The position numbers and the translations under genes were made by a program. Shown piece by piece: positions 25,301 through 33,985 of a stretch of DNA of 64,000 nucleotides (positions are counted from its first letter, which is position 1; every line of letters begins with the position of its first letter). Location of the stretch: the NCBI RefSeq assembly GCF_040581485.1, contig NC_090128.1:23308431-23372430 (forward strand), read 5' to 3'. The notes under the pieces were generated by a model. The model was not told the origin of the DNA. It saw only the letters and a program-made list of their open reading frames with translations, and did not search any database. This DNA is from Linepithema humile (lineage: Eukaryota > Arthropoda > Insecta > Hymenoptera > Formicidae).

Positions 25301-28300
25301 AGTTTCTGCTTCTGTTTTTCATTTTTTTGTTATATATTGTATTACAGGGTACCTCTCATATCAAGGAAGACTTCCAGACTCATGTTATCGAGCGTGAACC
25401 TCAGTGGCGACCAAAATATCCCGAAGATACCGATCGGTTTTATAGCAAAACGGATATCGTTGACAGTACTACGACCACTCAAGAAGAATTTCGATCTTTT
25501 GATCAGACAGATTATAGAAGCACTGTGATTAGAAGAGCTGACAATCTAAGACCCGAAGGACCCTTCGAAGCATTGCCTCACACAAAAGATGATTATATTG
25601 CACCTATATTGCCGCAAAGATTGGAACCAAAAAAACCTAAAGATAATTTAAGACCGGAAGGACCGTTTGAAGGACGGCCAAAGGATGATTACAGACCAAC
25701 TAGAGGAGAACGTGCGGATGTTAAACGCCCAGAAGATAACTTGCGACCTGAAGGACCATTCGAAGGCCGACCTAAGGATGACTTCAGACCAACGAAAGGC
25801 GAGAGAGCTGATGTCAAACGTCCAGAGGATAACTTACGACCTGAAGGTCCTTTCGAAGGCCGTCCAAAGGACGATTATTTACCCAAGCGTGCCGAACGTC
25901 CTAAGGTAAAACGGCCGGAAGACAATTTACGTCCCGAAGGACCGTTCGAAGGCCGACCTAAGGATGATTTCCGACCAACGAAAGGCGAGCGGGCTGATGT
26001 CAAACGTCCAGAGGATAATTTAAGACCTGAAGGACCTTTTGAAGGGCGTCCTAAGGACGATTTCCGACCAACGAAAGGTGAAAGGGCTGATGTCAAACGT
26101 CCTCAAGATAATCTGAGACCCGAAGGGCCGTTTGAAGGGCGTCCTAAAGATGATTATAAGCCTAAACGTGGCGAACGTTTTGAAGTAAAACGTCCGGAAG
26201 ACAATTTACATCCCGAAGGACCATTCGAAGGCCGACCTAAGGATGATTTCAGACCAACGAAAGGCGAGAGAGCTGATGTCAAACGTCCAGAAGATAATTT
26301 ACGTCCTGAAGGACCGTTCGAAGGCCGACCCAAGGATGACTTTACTCCAAAGACAGCAGAACGCCCTGAAGTGAAGCGACCAAAGGACAACTTACGGCCT
26401 GAAGGTGATTTTACAGATCGTCCGAAAGATCAGTATACACCTGGTGAGAAACGCATGCCGATTAGACATGCGGATAATTTATATCCTGAAGGTGATTTTG
26501 AAAGACCCGTGCCGATACCTTACGGACCCGGCGACAGAGCATCTATCGTGCGTCATCCTGATAATCTATTTCCAATCGGAGAGTTTCCGGACAGAGAAGT
26601 TGAACCTTTCAAGCCGGCCGAACGTAGAACTCCTATTAAACACAGTGATCATCTTCGTCCGGAAGGTGATTTTATAGGAAGACCTAAGGATGATTTTAAA
26701 CCAACTAGAGGAGAACGTGCTGATGTCAAGAGGCCGGAAGATAATTTGAAACCAGAAGGACCGTTCGAAGGCCGTCCTAAGGACGATTATAAGCCTAAAA
26801 GAGTCGAACGACCGGAAGTCAAAAAACCACAGGATAATTTAAGACCGGAAGGACCTTTCGAAGGACGTCCTAAGGATGATTATAAACCAACCAGAGGTGA
26901 ACGTGCTGATGTTAAACGTCCTGAAGATAATCTGAGACCACAAGGACCTTTTGAAGGACGGCCTAAGGATGATTACAAACCAACCAGAGGCGAACGTGCC
27001 GAAGTTAAACGCCCGGAAGACAATTTACGTCCAGAAGGAGACTTTGAAAGACCTCGTCCAGAAAAGTATTCTCCGGCTGAAAAACGAACGCCGGTGAAAC
27101 ACCCCGATAACCTCAAGCCAGAAGGTGAATTCAAACGACCCCGTCAGGATGGTTATCGTCCGGTGGAAAGACCGGAGGTCAAAAAACCAATGGACAATCT
27201 AAAACCCGAAGGAGATTTCGAAAGACCTCGCCCAGAAAAGTATTCTCCGGCTGAAAAACGAACGCCGGTGAAATATCTCGATAATCTAAAGCCAGAAGGT
27301 GAATTCGAACGACCTCATCAGGATGGTTATCGTCCGGCGGAAAGACCGGAAGTCAAAAAACCAATAGACAATCTAAAACCCGAAGGAGATTTTGAAAGAC
27401 CTCGTCCAGAAAAATATTCTCCAGCTGAAAAACGAACGCCAATGAAACATCTCGATAATCTAAAGCCAGAAGGTGAATTCGAACGACCCCGTCAGGATGG
27501 TTATCGTCCGGCGGAAAGACCGGAAGTCAAAAAACCAATAGACAATCTAAAACCCGAAGGAGATTTCGAAAGACCTCGCCCAGAAAAGTATTCTCCGGCT
27601 GAAAAACGAACGCCGGTGAAATATCTCGATAATCTAAAGCCAGAAGGTGAATTCGAACGACCTCATCAGGATGGTTATCGTCCGGCGGAAAGACCGGAAG
27701 TCAAAAAACCAATAGACAATCTAAAACCCGAAGGAGATTTTGAAAGACCTCGTCCAGAAAAATATTCTCCAGCTGAAAAACGAACGCCAATGAAACATCT
27801 CGATAATCTAAAGCCAGAAGGTGAATTCGAACGACCCCGTCAGGATGGTTATCGTCCGGCGGAAAGACCGGAAGTCAAAAAACCAATAGACAATCTAAAA
27901 CCCGAAGGAGATTTCGAAAGACCTCGCCCAGAAAAATATTCTCCAGCTGAAAAACGAACGCCAGTGAAACATCTCGATAATCTCAAGCCAGAAGGTGAAT
28001 TCGAACGACCTCGTCCGGATGGTTATCGTCCAGCAGAAAGACCGGAGGTAAAGAAACCGATAGATAATTTAAAACCCGAAGGAGATTTCGAAAGACCTCG
28101 CCCAGAAAAATATTCTCCAGCTGAAAAACGAACGCCAGTGAAACATCTCGATAATCTCAAGCCAGAAGGTGAATTCGAACGACCCCGTCAGGATGGTTAT
28201 CGTCCGGCGGAAAGACCGGAAGTCAAAAAACCAATGGACAACCTAAAACCCGAAGGAGAATTTGAAAGACCTCGTCCTGGAAAATATTCTCCGGCTGAAA

Positions 28301-31300
28301 AACGGACGCCGGTCAAACATCCGGACAATCTCAAGCCAGAAGGTGAATTCGAACGACCTCGTCCGGATGATTATCGTCCAGCAGAAAGACCAGAGATGAA
28401 GAAGCCGATAGATAATTTGAAGCCTGAAGGAGACTTCGAAAGACCTCGTCCAGAAAAATATTCCCCGGCTGAAAAACGAACGCCAGTGAAACATCTCGAT
28501 AATCTCAAGCCAGAAGGTGAATTCGAACGACCCCGTCAGGATGATTATCGTTCGGCGGAAAGACCGGAGGTCAAGAAACCAATAAACAATCTAAAACCCG
28601 AAGGAGAGTTTGAAAGACCTCGTCCTGGAAAATATTCTCCGGCTGAAAAACGAACGCCGGTCAAACATCCGGATAATCTGAAGCCAGAAGGTGAATTCGA
28701 ACGACCTCGTCCGGATGGTTATCGTCCAGCAGAAAGACCGGAGGTAAAGAAGCCGATAGATAATTTAAAGCCTGAAGGAGATTTCGAAAGACCTCACCCA
28801 GAAAAATATTCTCCGGCTGAAAAACGAACGCCAGTGAAACATCTCGATAATCTCAAGCCAGAAGGTGAATTCGAACGACCTCGTCCGGATGGTTATCGTC
28901 CGGCAGAAAGACCGGAGGTCAAGAAACCAATAGACAATCTAAAACCCGAAGGAGAGTTTGAAAGACCTCGTCCTGGAAAATATTCTCCGGCTGAAAAGCG
29001 GACGCCGGTCAAACATCCGGATAATCTCAAGCCAGAAGGTGAATTCGAACGACCTCGTCCGGATGGTTATCGTCCAGCAGAAAGACCGGAGGTGAAGAAG
29101 CCGACAGACAATTTAAAACCCGAAGGAGATTTCGAAAGACCTCATCCAGAAAAATATTCTCCGGCTGAAAAACGAACTCCGGTGAAACATCCCGATAATC
29201 TCAAGCCAGAAGGTGAATTCGAACGACCTCTTCCGGATGGTTATCGCCCGGCAGAAAGGCCGGAAGTTAAAAAACCAATGGACAATCTAAGACCCGAAGG
29301 AGAGTTTGAAAGACCTCGTCCTGGAAAATATTCTCCGGCTGAAAAACGAACGCCAGTCAAACATTTGGATAATCTCAAGCCAGAAGGTGAATTCGAACGA
29401 CCTCGTCCGGATGATTATCGTCCAGCAGAAAGACCGGAAGTTAAAAAACCAATAGACAATTTAAAACCTGAAGGAGATTTCGAAAGACCTCGTTCAGAAA
29501 AATATTCCCCGGCTGAAAAACGAACCCCGGTGAAACATCCCGATAATCTCAAACCTGAAGGAGAATTTATCGGTAGACCAAAAGAAGATTTTACACCTGT
29601 CAAGGGAGATCGTGCGGATGTTAAAAAACCAATAGATAATTTAAGACCGGAAGGTCCATTCGAAGGTCGACCGAAAGATGATTATCGTCCGGTACGCGGA
29701 GAGCGTATGGACATCGTTAAACGTACGGATAATCTGCGCATGGAAGGAGATATAGAAACGTATAGATCAAGAGACGAATATACAGATTTTTTGATACGCG
29801 AAAGAACCGAAATTACCAAGTATCAAGACAATTTGCGTATGGAAGGCGAATTTACCGATACGAGAACGCGAGACGATTTCAAAGTCGTTAAAGGCGCGCG
29901 CGTAGATATTGTTAAACACCATGACAATTTAAAACCAGAAGGCCCGTTCGAAATCCGCCCGAAGGATGATTATTTGCCCAAGAAAGCCGAGAAACCTGAA
30001 ATCAAAAAACCGAAAGATAATTTAAAACCAGAAGGCGATTTTGTACGGCGTCCGAAAGAAGAAGCGCCCAAGAAAGGCGAGAGAGCTGACGTCAAAAAAC
30101 CGAAAGATAATCTACGGCCAGAAGGCGATTTCGAAAGGCCAGAGAAGAAACCAATCTGCAGTCCAGCGGAGAGACGTTCTCCAATCAAACACGCGGATAA
30201 TTTGAAACCAGAAGGTGAGTTCGAGAGACCGAAACCTGAAGAATTTAGACCCGCAGAGAAACCAGTTGTAAAGAAACCGCACGATAACTTGAAACCAGAA
30301 GGCGAATTCGTCTCTAGACTGAAAGAAGAAGCGCCAAAGAAGGGTGACAGAGCTGATATCAAAAAACCAAAGGATACTCTTAGGCCTGAGGGTGATTTCG
30401 AAAGACCGGAAAAGAAACCGATTGGTCCAGCGGAAAAAAGAACTCCGATTAAGCACACGGATAACTTGAAGCTGGAAGGCGATTTCATAGGCAAGCCTAA
30501 GGAAGAAGCTCCGAAAAGAGGGGAAAGAGCAGATGTGAAGAAACCTACGGATAATCTCAAGCCCGAAGGAGACTTTGAAAGGCCCTCGAAAGCTCCAATC
30601 GGACCGGCAGAGAAGCGAACGCCTATAAAACATCCTGACAATTTGCGGCCGGAAGGTGAATTCGAGCGACACCCGAAAGAAAAGACTCCTCTCAAAGGCG
30701 AAAGGGCTGACGTTACCAAACCGAGAGATAATCTGCGACCGGAGGGTGAATTTGAGAGACCGCAGAAGTCGCCGATCGGACCAGCAGAACGGCGTACGCC
30801 CATTCGGCATGAAGACAATTTGCATCCGGAAGGCGAATTCATTGGAAGACCGAAAGACGATTTTACTCCTAAGCGCGCCGACCGACCGGTCCAGAAGAAG
30901 CCCAAGGATAATTTGAAGCCGGAAGGAGAATTTGTAGGAAAACCAAAGGACGATTATAAGCCGACTAGAGGTGAGAGAACCGACATTGTGGTGCATCGAG
31001 ACAACTTGAAGATGGAGGGCGACATAGACGTTTACCGATCTCGAGACGACTACGTAACCACATCGAAGCGTGAGCGCGTGGACATCGTTCATCACGAGGA
31101 TAATCTAAAAATGGAAGGTGAATTTATCGATATTCGTCGACGAGACGATTATCGGGCTACCCGTGGCGAGCGTAGCGAGATTATCAGACGCGAGGACAAT
31201 CTTTATCCCGAGGGTGACTTTGAACGTCCGGAGAAAGCACCTGTCGGTCCCGCAGAGCGAAGATCTCCCATCAAACATGCCGATAACCTGAAGCCAAAAG

Positions 31301-33753
31301 GTGACTTTGTACAACGACCGAAGGAAACCGCGCCGATTAAGGGCGACCGAGCGGCCGTCAAAAAGCCCAAGGACAACTTGAAGCCCGAAGGTGAGTTCGA
31401 GAGACCAACGAAATCGCCCGTCAACTCACCCGCTGAACGGCGATCGCCCATTAAACATCCCGACAATCTTCATCTGGAAGGAGAATTCGTTAGTAGGCCG
31501 AAGAAAGACACGCCTCTGAAGGGCGATCGAGCGGACGTGAAAAGACCGAAGGATAATCTGCGTCCCGAAGGAGAATTCGCGAAACGTACTCCGAAGAAGA
31601 TGGGACCGGCCGAACGGCGAAGCCCGATCAAGCACGAGGATAATCTGCATCCCGAGGGCGACTTTTACATGGTGCCAAAAGATGATTTTACACCGAAGAG
31701 AGGAGATCGCTCGCCCGTCAAGAAACCGCAGGACAATCTTCGTCCTGAAGGTGAAATGCAGGTGTCTTCAAAGGACGATTATAAATATGTCAATGGAGAA
31801 CGCGTGGAAATACGCCGGCATGAAGATCATTTGCGTATGGAGGGACAAATGGATGTTCATCGTTCAAGAGACGATTACAAAAAAATCACGCGAGTGGAGA
31901 AGGTGGACGTTAAAAAACACGAGGATAATCTCAGGATAGAGGGCGAATTTATTGACGTACGTCGCAAGGACGATTACGTGCACGTGATCGGCGAGCGTGC
32001 GCCGATCAAAAAGCATCCGGACAATCTGAAGCCGGAAGGCGATTTCGAACGCAGAAGCCCGAGCAAAGTCGGTCCCGGCGAGCGACGGTCGCCGATTCGT
32101 CACGCCGATAATTTGAGACTGGAAGGTGATTTTATCGGACGCCCGCGCGAAGATTTTATTCCCAAGAGAGCGGAGAGGGCAGAAGTTGTGAAGAGAGAGG
32201 ATAATCTAAGGATGACGGGCGATTTCGAAGGCACGACGTCTCACAAGTCGTCTTACACAGTGGTGCGTGGCGAGCGCGCGGACGTTAAGTCGCACGAAGA
32301 CAATTTAAAAATTAGCACCGGCGTCATGGAAACAAAAACCACAAACAGAGACACTTACACGCCTTCTAAACAAAAACCCGCTGGTAAAATTGTGCCGAAT
32401 CGAAGGCACATGGAATCGTCCATCACGCTCGGTGACGATACCACCGCGATGACCACGACAAATCAACGTAATTACAACACCTACACGAAGCGCACGGGAA
32501 AAGACATCGCTACGAAAATGAGTCAGATAGAATCCGACAGCAGGAAGACTGTGGAATCGCAAACTCTGAAGGACGGAACCGTCGTTACGACCGTAAAACG
32601 CACGACGACTTCCGCTCAATCCGATCAGAGAGTCGCGGGCGTTCAGCACGCCACTCATCAGCAACAAACGCAGCATGTTACCGATCGCCATACCGTTCAA
32701 CAAATCGAAGGCTCTCCGTCCAGACCGCAGCCCGTGGATTTGCGAAAAACGACCTCTCTAGCGTCCAATCAGTATCATGAACAGCATCAGAGAACGCATT
32801 CGAGCGAGCAACATCAGCGATCGCAGAACGTGCTACAGACACGTCGGACCGTCGACGACAGATCGATCACAGAAGGTTTGAATGATCGGGGACAAATCGT
32901 ACGCGGAGAGGACACATCTCGTTATGCGATCGATGCCGCACACGGCGAGCATCACAGGCAACATCAGCAGAACGTCGAACGTCATCATCAGGAAATGAGC
33001 AAGCGCGATTACGTGAACACGCAGCACGTAGAAAGCCGAACGCAGAGATCCATGACGAGGCAGCACGAGCAACATACGATCTCCAGTCAAGCGCGATACA
33101 ACACAAGCCCGGAATTCCGGCAGACGATTAACGGGCAAGCGACCGTGGAACGATCGCAGGTGGACTCGGGCGCGAGGGTCAGTCATCATCGCAAGAACGT
33201 AATATCCTCATCGTCGACCGACGTCAACAACGCGGTGCTCCATCGACGCGGCGCTACTTCTTCCACCGAAGCGCTTCACACGATCTCGTCGACGGCAGCG
33301 GATCAGCGCAAGAGTATCTCCAATCTGGCCGAGAGCGGACAGTACATCAGTAACTCGAGTCAAAGCAGCGACAGACGAAGCCTCACTTCCCTGCATCGCA
33401 GTGCTAAAGACGTGAATCCTTGGGCCTCTTCCAGTTACGAACGTCCGCAACGGATCGTTCGACAGGACAACCTTACCGTCGGGGGGAAGTTTTACTCGCA
33501 GAGCGAGGCAAAAAGCTACGGCAATTTCTCTCAAAGTACACAGAAAGTAGAAAGAGTTCAGAGGCAGTCAAACGTGTCCCACATTAATTTGGGTGACAAC
33601 AGTACCGTCACTTCCAGCATGTACAAGAGAGAATACGTTCCTCGGCACAAAGGACCGTGTCCAGCCGCTCTCTTAGAAGCCAAACAGGCGCCCTTCAAAC
33701 ACACCAGGAACACGCAGAAACACAAATTTTACATGCCTGTTGTGTCGAGTTAA
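12444..33753 (+). CDS. Giant SAXO/MAP6-family microtubule-associated protein, six exons, 4,555 residues
   Basis: Six exons join without a frame break: 12444-16514, 21076-21350, 21473-21835, 24537-24886, 25026-25228 and 25348-33753 (13,668 bases with the stop). Key identity: exons 3 and 4 join to encode CICELCTCGRHRCPH (residues 1562-1576), the cysteine-rich signature of SAXO/FAM154 proteins, which stabilise cilia or cytoplasmic microtubules through Mn-like repeats related to MAP6/STOP. Order: Ser/Thr-rich N-terminal part with eight KPGxSTWDGxFVYEK motifs (302-1245); Pro/Lys-rich linker (about 1358-1561); signature; about 80 'DNLxPEGxF...DDYxPxxGERxxV' units (about 1595-4095); His/Gln/Ser-rich tail ending in a conserved-looking CPAALLE...HKFYMPV block. 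Usual SAXO proteins are only a few hundred residues, so this one is greatly expanded. A cytoskeletal, microtubule-binding role is inferred from family. It may be annotated elsewhere as titin-like or futsch-like because of its length, but no Ig or Fn3 domains were seen. Confidence 0.82.
16515..21075 (+). other. Giant gene intron 1 (4.6 kb)
   Basis: Bounded by GTGAGT and TTTTCAG. The sequence is AT-rich with a (GA)12 run at about 19408-19431. No reading frame resembling the flanking protein was found, though a small skipped exon cannot be ruled out. Confidence 0.7.
21076..21350 (+). CDS. Giant gene exon 2
   Basis: Encodes residues 1358-1448 and two bases of 1449, beginning RDVTESTKEFIGKEQ and ending in a Pro/Arg-rich run (PRGIPGLREDDRPKP). 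The acceptor TTTTCAG is in phase with exon 1 (phase 0). The donor GGCAG|GTGAAT leaves phase 2. The Pro/Lys/Ser composition continues in exon 3, supporting the join. No known domain. Confidence 0.78.
21473..21835 (+). CDS. Giant gene exon 3: Pro/Lys-rich linker and first half of the SAXO cysteine signature
   Basis: Encodes residues 1450-1569 plus the split codons on each side. A PAAGKPSRP/PTAGKPSR phrase occurs twice in this exon and a close relative occurs in exon 2. The exon ends with ISKIPLKEQCICELCTCG, split before the last base of the final Gly codon by a perfect GTAAGT donor. CICELCxCG is the start of the N-terminal signature of SAXO/FAM154 proteins, normally close to the N-terminus; here some 1,560 residues precede it. 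The 122-bp intron before it has good splice sites. Confidence 0.85.
21836..24536 (+). other. Giant gene intron 3 (2.7 kb)
   Basis: Bounded by GTAAGT and TTTCAG. It contains a TA-dinucleotide run at about 22360-22391. A possible alternative exon is at 22077 (see findings). Of two neighbouring acceptors (24506, 24536) only the second keeps the frame open. Confidence 0.75.
24537..24886 (+). CDS. Giant gene exon 4: RHRCPH half of the signature and first Mn-like repeats
   Basis: Completes the cysteine signature with RHRCPH (residues 1571-1576), then a tyrosine-rich segment (about 1582-1610, including YRQDYDEK) and the first repeat units: HTEGEFIGERRTDY, DNLKPEGDFVGRPRQE and DNLKFEGDF. The exon ends at GACA|GTAAGT in phase 1. 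The unit 'DNLxxEGxFxGxxxxDYxxxxGERxPV' recurs through the rest of the protein and resembles the tubulin-binding Mn-type repeats of SAXO and MAP6 proteins. Confidence 0.88.
25026..25228 (+). CDS. Giant gene exon 5: divergent Mn-like repeats
   Basis: Encodes residues 1688-1754 between a TTCCAG acceptor (phase 1) and the donor ACG|GTTAGA (phase 0). The donor is weaker than its neighbours. It is chosen because joining to exon 6 gives GEGEFTGTSHIKEDF, which restores the repeat pattern exactly, whereas reading on enters AT-rich intron sequence. It holds two divergent units (KIEGDFTDETTTRSQY and DNLTVGEGEF). Confidence 0.82.
25348..33753 (+). CDS. Giant gene exon 6: 76 tandem Mn-like units and C-terminal tail
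   Basis: A single uninterrupted 8.4 kb exon encoding residues 1755-4555. I counted 76 consecutive units of 28-33 residues with the core DNLxPEGxF, from about residue 1816 to 4095. The tail (4096-4555) is rich in His, Gln, Ser and Thr, has a lone DNLTVGGKFY unit, and ends GPCPAALLEAKQ...HTRNTQKHKFYMPV. The absence of stops or frameshifts across such repetitive DNA argues for selection on the protein. Long frames on the opposite strand here are by-products of the repeat's codon pattern. Confidence 0.9.
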   Translation, partial: GTSHIKEDFQTHVIEREPQWRPKYPEDTDRFYSKTDIVDSTTTTQEEFRSFDQTDYRSTVIRRADNLRPEGPFEALPHTKDDYIAPILPQRLEPKKPKDNLRPEGPFEGRPKDDYRPTRGERADVKRPEDNLRPEGPFEGRPKDDFRPTKGERADVKRPEDNLRPEGPFEGRPKDDYLPKRAERPKVKRPEDNLRPEGPFEGRPKDDFRPTKGERADVKRPEDNLRPEGPFEGRPKDDFRPTKGERADVKRPQDNLRPEGPFEGRPKDDYKPKRGERFEVKRPEDNLHPEGPFEGRPKDDFRPTKGERADVKRPEDNLRPEGPFEGRPKDDFTPKTAERPEVKRPKDNLRPEGDFTDRPKDQYTPGEKRMPIRHADNLYPEGDFERPVPIPYGPGDRASIVRHPDNLFPIGEFPDREVEPFKPAERRTPIKHSDHLRPEGDFIGRPKDDFKPTRGERADVKRPEDNLKPEGPFEGRPKDDYKPKRVERPEVKKPQDNLRPEGPFEGRPKDDYKPTRGERADVKRPEDNLRPQGPFEGRPKDDYKPTRGERAEVKRPEDNLRPEGDFERPRPEKYSPAEKRTPVKHPDNLKPEGEFKRPRQDGYRPVERPEVKKPMDNLKPEGDFERPRPEKYSPAEKRTPVKYLDNLKPEGEFERPHQDGYRPAERPEVKKPIDNLKPEGDFERPRPEKYSPAEKRTPMKHLDNLKPEGEFERPRQDGYRPAERPEVKKPIDNLKPEGDFERPRPEKYSPAEKRTPVKYLDNLKPEGEFERPHQDGYRPAERPEVKKPIDNLKPEGDFERPRPEKYSPAEKRTPMKHLDNLKPEGEFERPRQDGYRPAERPEVKKPIDNLKPEGDFERPRPEKYSPAEKRTPVKHLDNLKPEGEFERPRPDGYRPAERPEVKKPIDNLKPEGDFERPRPEKYSPAEKRTPVKHLDNLKPEGEFERPRQDGYRPAERPEVKKPMDNLKPEGEFERPRPGKYSPAEKRTPVKHPDNLKPEGEFERPRPDDYRPAERPEMKKPIDNLKPEGDFERPRPEKYSPAEKRTPVKHLDNLKPEGEFERPRQDDYRSAERPEVKKPINNLKPEGEFERPRPGKYSPAEKRTPVKHPDNLKPEGEFERPRPDGYRPAERPEVKKPIDNLKPEGDFERPHPEKYSPAEKRTPVKHLDNLKPEGEFERPRPDGYRPAERPEVKKPIDNLKPEGEFERPRPGKYSPAEKRTPVKHPDNLKPEGEFERPRPDGYRPAERPEVKKPTDNLKPEGDFERPHPEKYSPAEKRTPVKHPDNLKPEGEFERPLPDGYRPAERPEVKKPMDNLRPEGEFERPRPGKYSPAEKRTPVKHLDNLKPEGEFERPRPDDYRPAERPEVKKPIDNLKPEGDFERPRSEKYSPAEKRTPVKHPDNLKPEGEFIGRPKEDFTPVKGDRADVKKPIDNLRPEGPFEGRPKDDYRPVRGERMDIVKRTDNLRMEGDIETYRSRDEYTDFLIRERTEITKYQDNLRMEGEFTDTRTRDDFKVVKGARVDIVKHHDNLKPEGPFEIRPKDDYLPKKAEKPEIKKPKDNLKPEGDFVRRPKEEAPKKGERADVKKPKDNLRPEGDFERPEKKPICSPAERRSPIKHADNLKPEGEFERPKPEEFRPAEKPVVKKPHDNLKPEGEFVSRLKEEAPKKGDRADIKKPKDTLRPEGDFERPEKKPIGPAEKRTPIKHTDNLKLEGDFIGKPKEEAPKRGERADVKKPTDNLKPEGDFERPSKAPIGPAEKRTPIKHPDNLRPEGEFERHPKEKTPLKGERADVTKPRDNLRPEGEFERPQKSPIGPAERRTPIRHEDNLHPEGEFIGRPKDDFTPKRADRPVQKKPKDNLKPEGEFVGKPKDDYKPTRGERTDIVVHRDNLKMEGDIDVYRSRDDYVTTSKRERVDIVHHEDNLKMEGEFIDIRRRDDYRATRGERSEIIRREDNLYPEGDFERPEKAPVGPAERRSPIKHADNLKPKGDFVQRPKETAPIKGDRAAVKKPKDNLKPEGEFERPTKSPVNSPAERRSPIKHPDNLHLEGEFVSRPKKDTPLKGDRADVKRPKDNLRPEGEFAKRTPKKMGPAERRSPIKHEDNLHPEGDFYMVPKDDFTPKRGDRSPVKKPQDNLRPEGEMQVSSKDDYKYVNGERVEIRRHEDHLRMEGQMDVHRSRDDYKKITRVEKVDVKKHEDNLRIEGEFIDVRRKDDYVHVIGERAPIKKHPDNLKPEGDFERRSPSKVGPGERRSPIRHADNLRLEGDFIGRPREDFIPKRAERAEVVKREDNLRMTGDFEGTTSHKSSYTVVRGERADVKSHEDNLKISTGVMETKTTNRDTYTPSKQKPAGKIVPNRRHMESSITLGDDTTAMTTTNQRNYNTYTKRTGKDIATKMSQIESDSRKTVESQTLKDGTVVTTVKRTTTSAQSDQRVAGVQHATHQQQTQHVTDRHTVQQIEGSPSRPQPVDLRKTTSLASNQYHEQHQRTHSSEQHQRSQNVLQTRRTVDDRSITEGLNDRGQIVRGEDTSRYAIDAAHGEHHRQHQQNVERHHQEMSKRDYVNTQHVESRTQRSMTRQHEQHTISSQARYNTSPEFRQTINGQATVERSQVDSGARVSHHRKNVISSSSTDVNNAVLHRRGATSSTEALHTISSTAADQRKSISNLAESGQYISNSSQSSDRRSLTSLHRSAKDVNPWASSSYERPQRIVRQDNLTVGGKFYSQSEAKSYGNFSQSTQKVERVQRQSNVSHINLGDNSTVTSSMYKREYVPRHKGPCPAALLEAKQAPFKHTRNTQKHKFYMPVVSS
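25531..27006 (+). repeat. Coding tandem array A: about 31-residue (93 bp) units 1-16
   Basis: Units of the form RPEDNLRPEGPFEGRPKDD(F/Y)xPxxGERADVK. Period is about 93 bp. Units 10-12 are atypical (RPKDQYTPGEKR, ERPVPIPYGPGD, DREVEPFKPAER). Confidence 0.9.
27007..29532 (+). repeat. Coding tandem array B: 58-residue (174 bp) dimeric repeat, about 14.5 copies
   Basis: Two alternating half units, KKPIDNLKPEGDFERP + RPEKYSPAEKRTPV and KHLDNLKPEGEFERP + RQDGYRPAERPEV, form a 174-bp period. Successive starts of CCAATAGAC at 27361, 27535, 27709 and 27883 show the exact spacing. DNA identity between copies is far higher than in arrays A and C. Confidence 0.93.
29533..32370 (+). repeat. Coding tandem array C: diverged units 46-76
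   Basis: Thirty-one more diverged units. Three pairs of special units with MEG or IEG in place of PEG and YRSRDDY-like centres occur at units 48-49, 62-63 and 71-72, suggesting older block duplications. Confidence 0.8.
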
Positions 33754-33985
33754 ATTGGCTCAAAGTTTTATATCTTTCTAAATATTCCAGAAGTTATGCT
33801 TATTTGGCTTGATTTTAAGACACTTTGAAAACAAAGATTCGCTTGTTAAAATAATTTACGTAAAAATTCATTTTTAGATATAGCTTTCAGAAAGCTATTC
33901 TGTTATACAAACGCCATCCGGTAAATGATAATCATTATAAATATAAAATACGTGTAATAAATCTTATTTATCAAGAGCTCAGATT
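33754..33985 (+). terminator. Giant gene 3' UTR with AATAAA signal
   Basis: AT-rich sequence follows the stop codon. AATAAA at 33956-33961 is the nearest strong polyadenylation signal, about 205 bases after the stop. Confidence 0.5.

Noticed and set aside
29970..31095. Long minus-strand frames (311 and 327 codons) opposite the repeat exon
   Set aside because: They follow the codon pattern of the sense repeats, are low-complexity (SPSGxxLS periods) and disappear where the sense repeat changes; no independent similarity.
25531..32370. CRISPR-like interpretation of the regular 93/174-bp repeats
   Set aside because: Repeats are contiguous coding units in a eukaryotic exon with no unique spacers.
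12444..33753. Titin/obscurin or mucin identity for the giant gene
   Set aside because: No Ig, Fn3, kinase or Cys-knot domains and no signal peptide; the Cys signature and repeats fit SAXO/MAP6 better.
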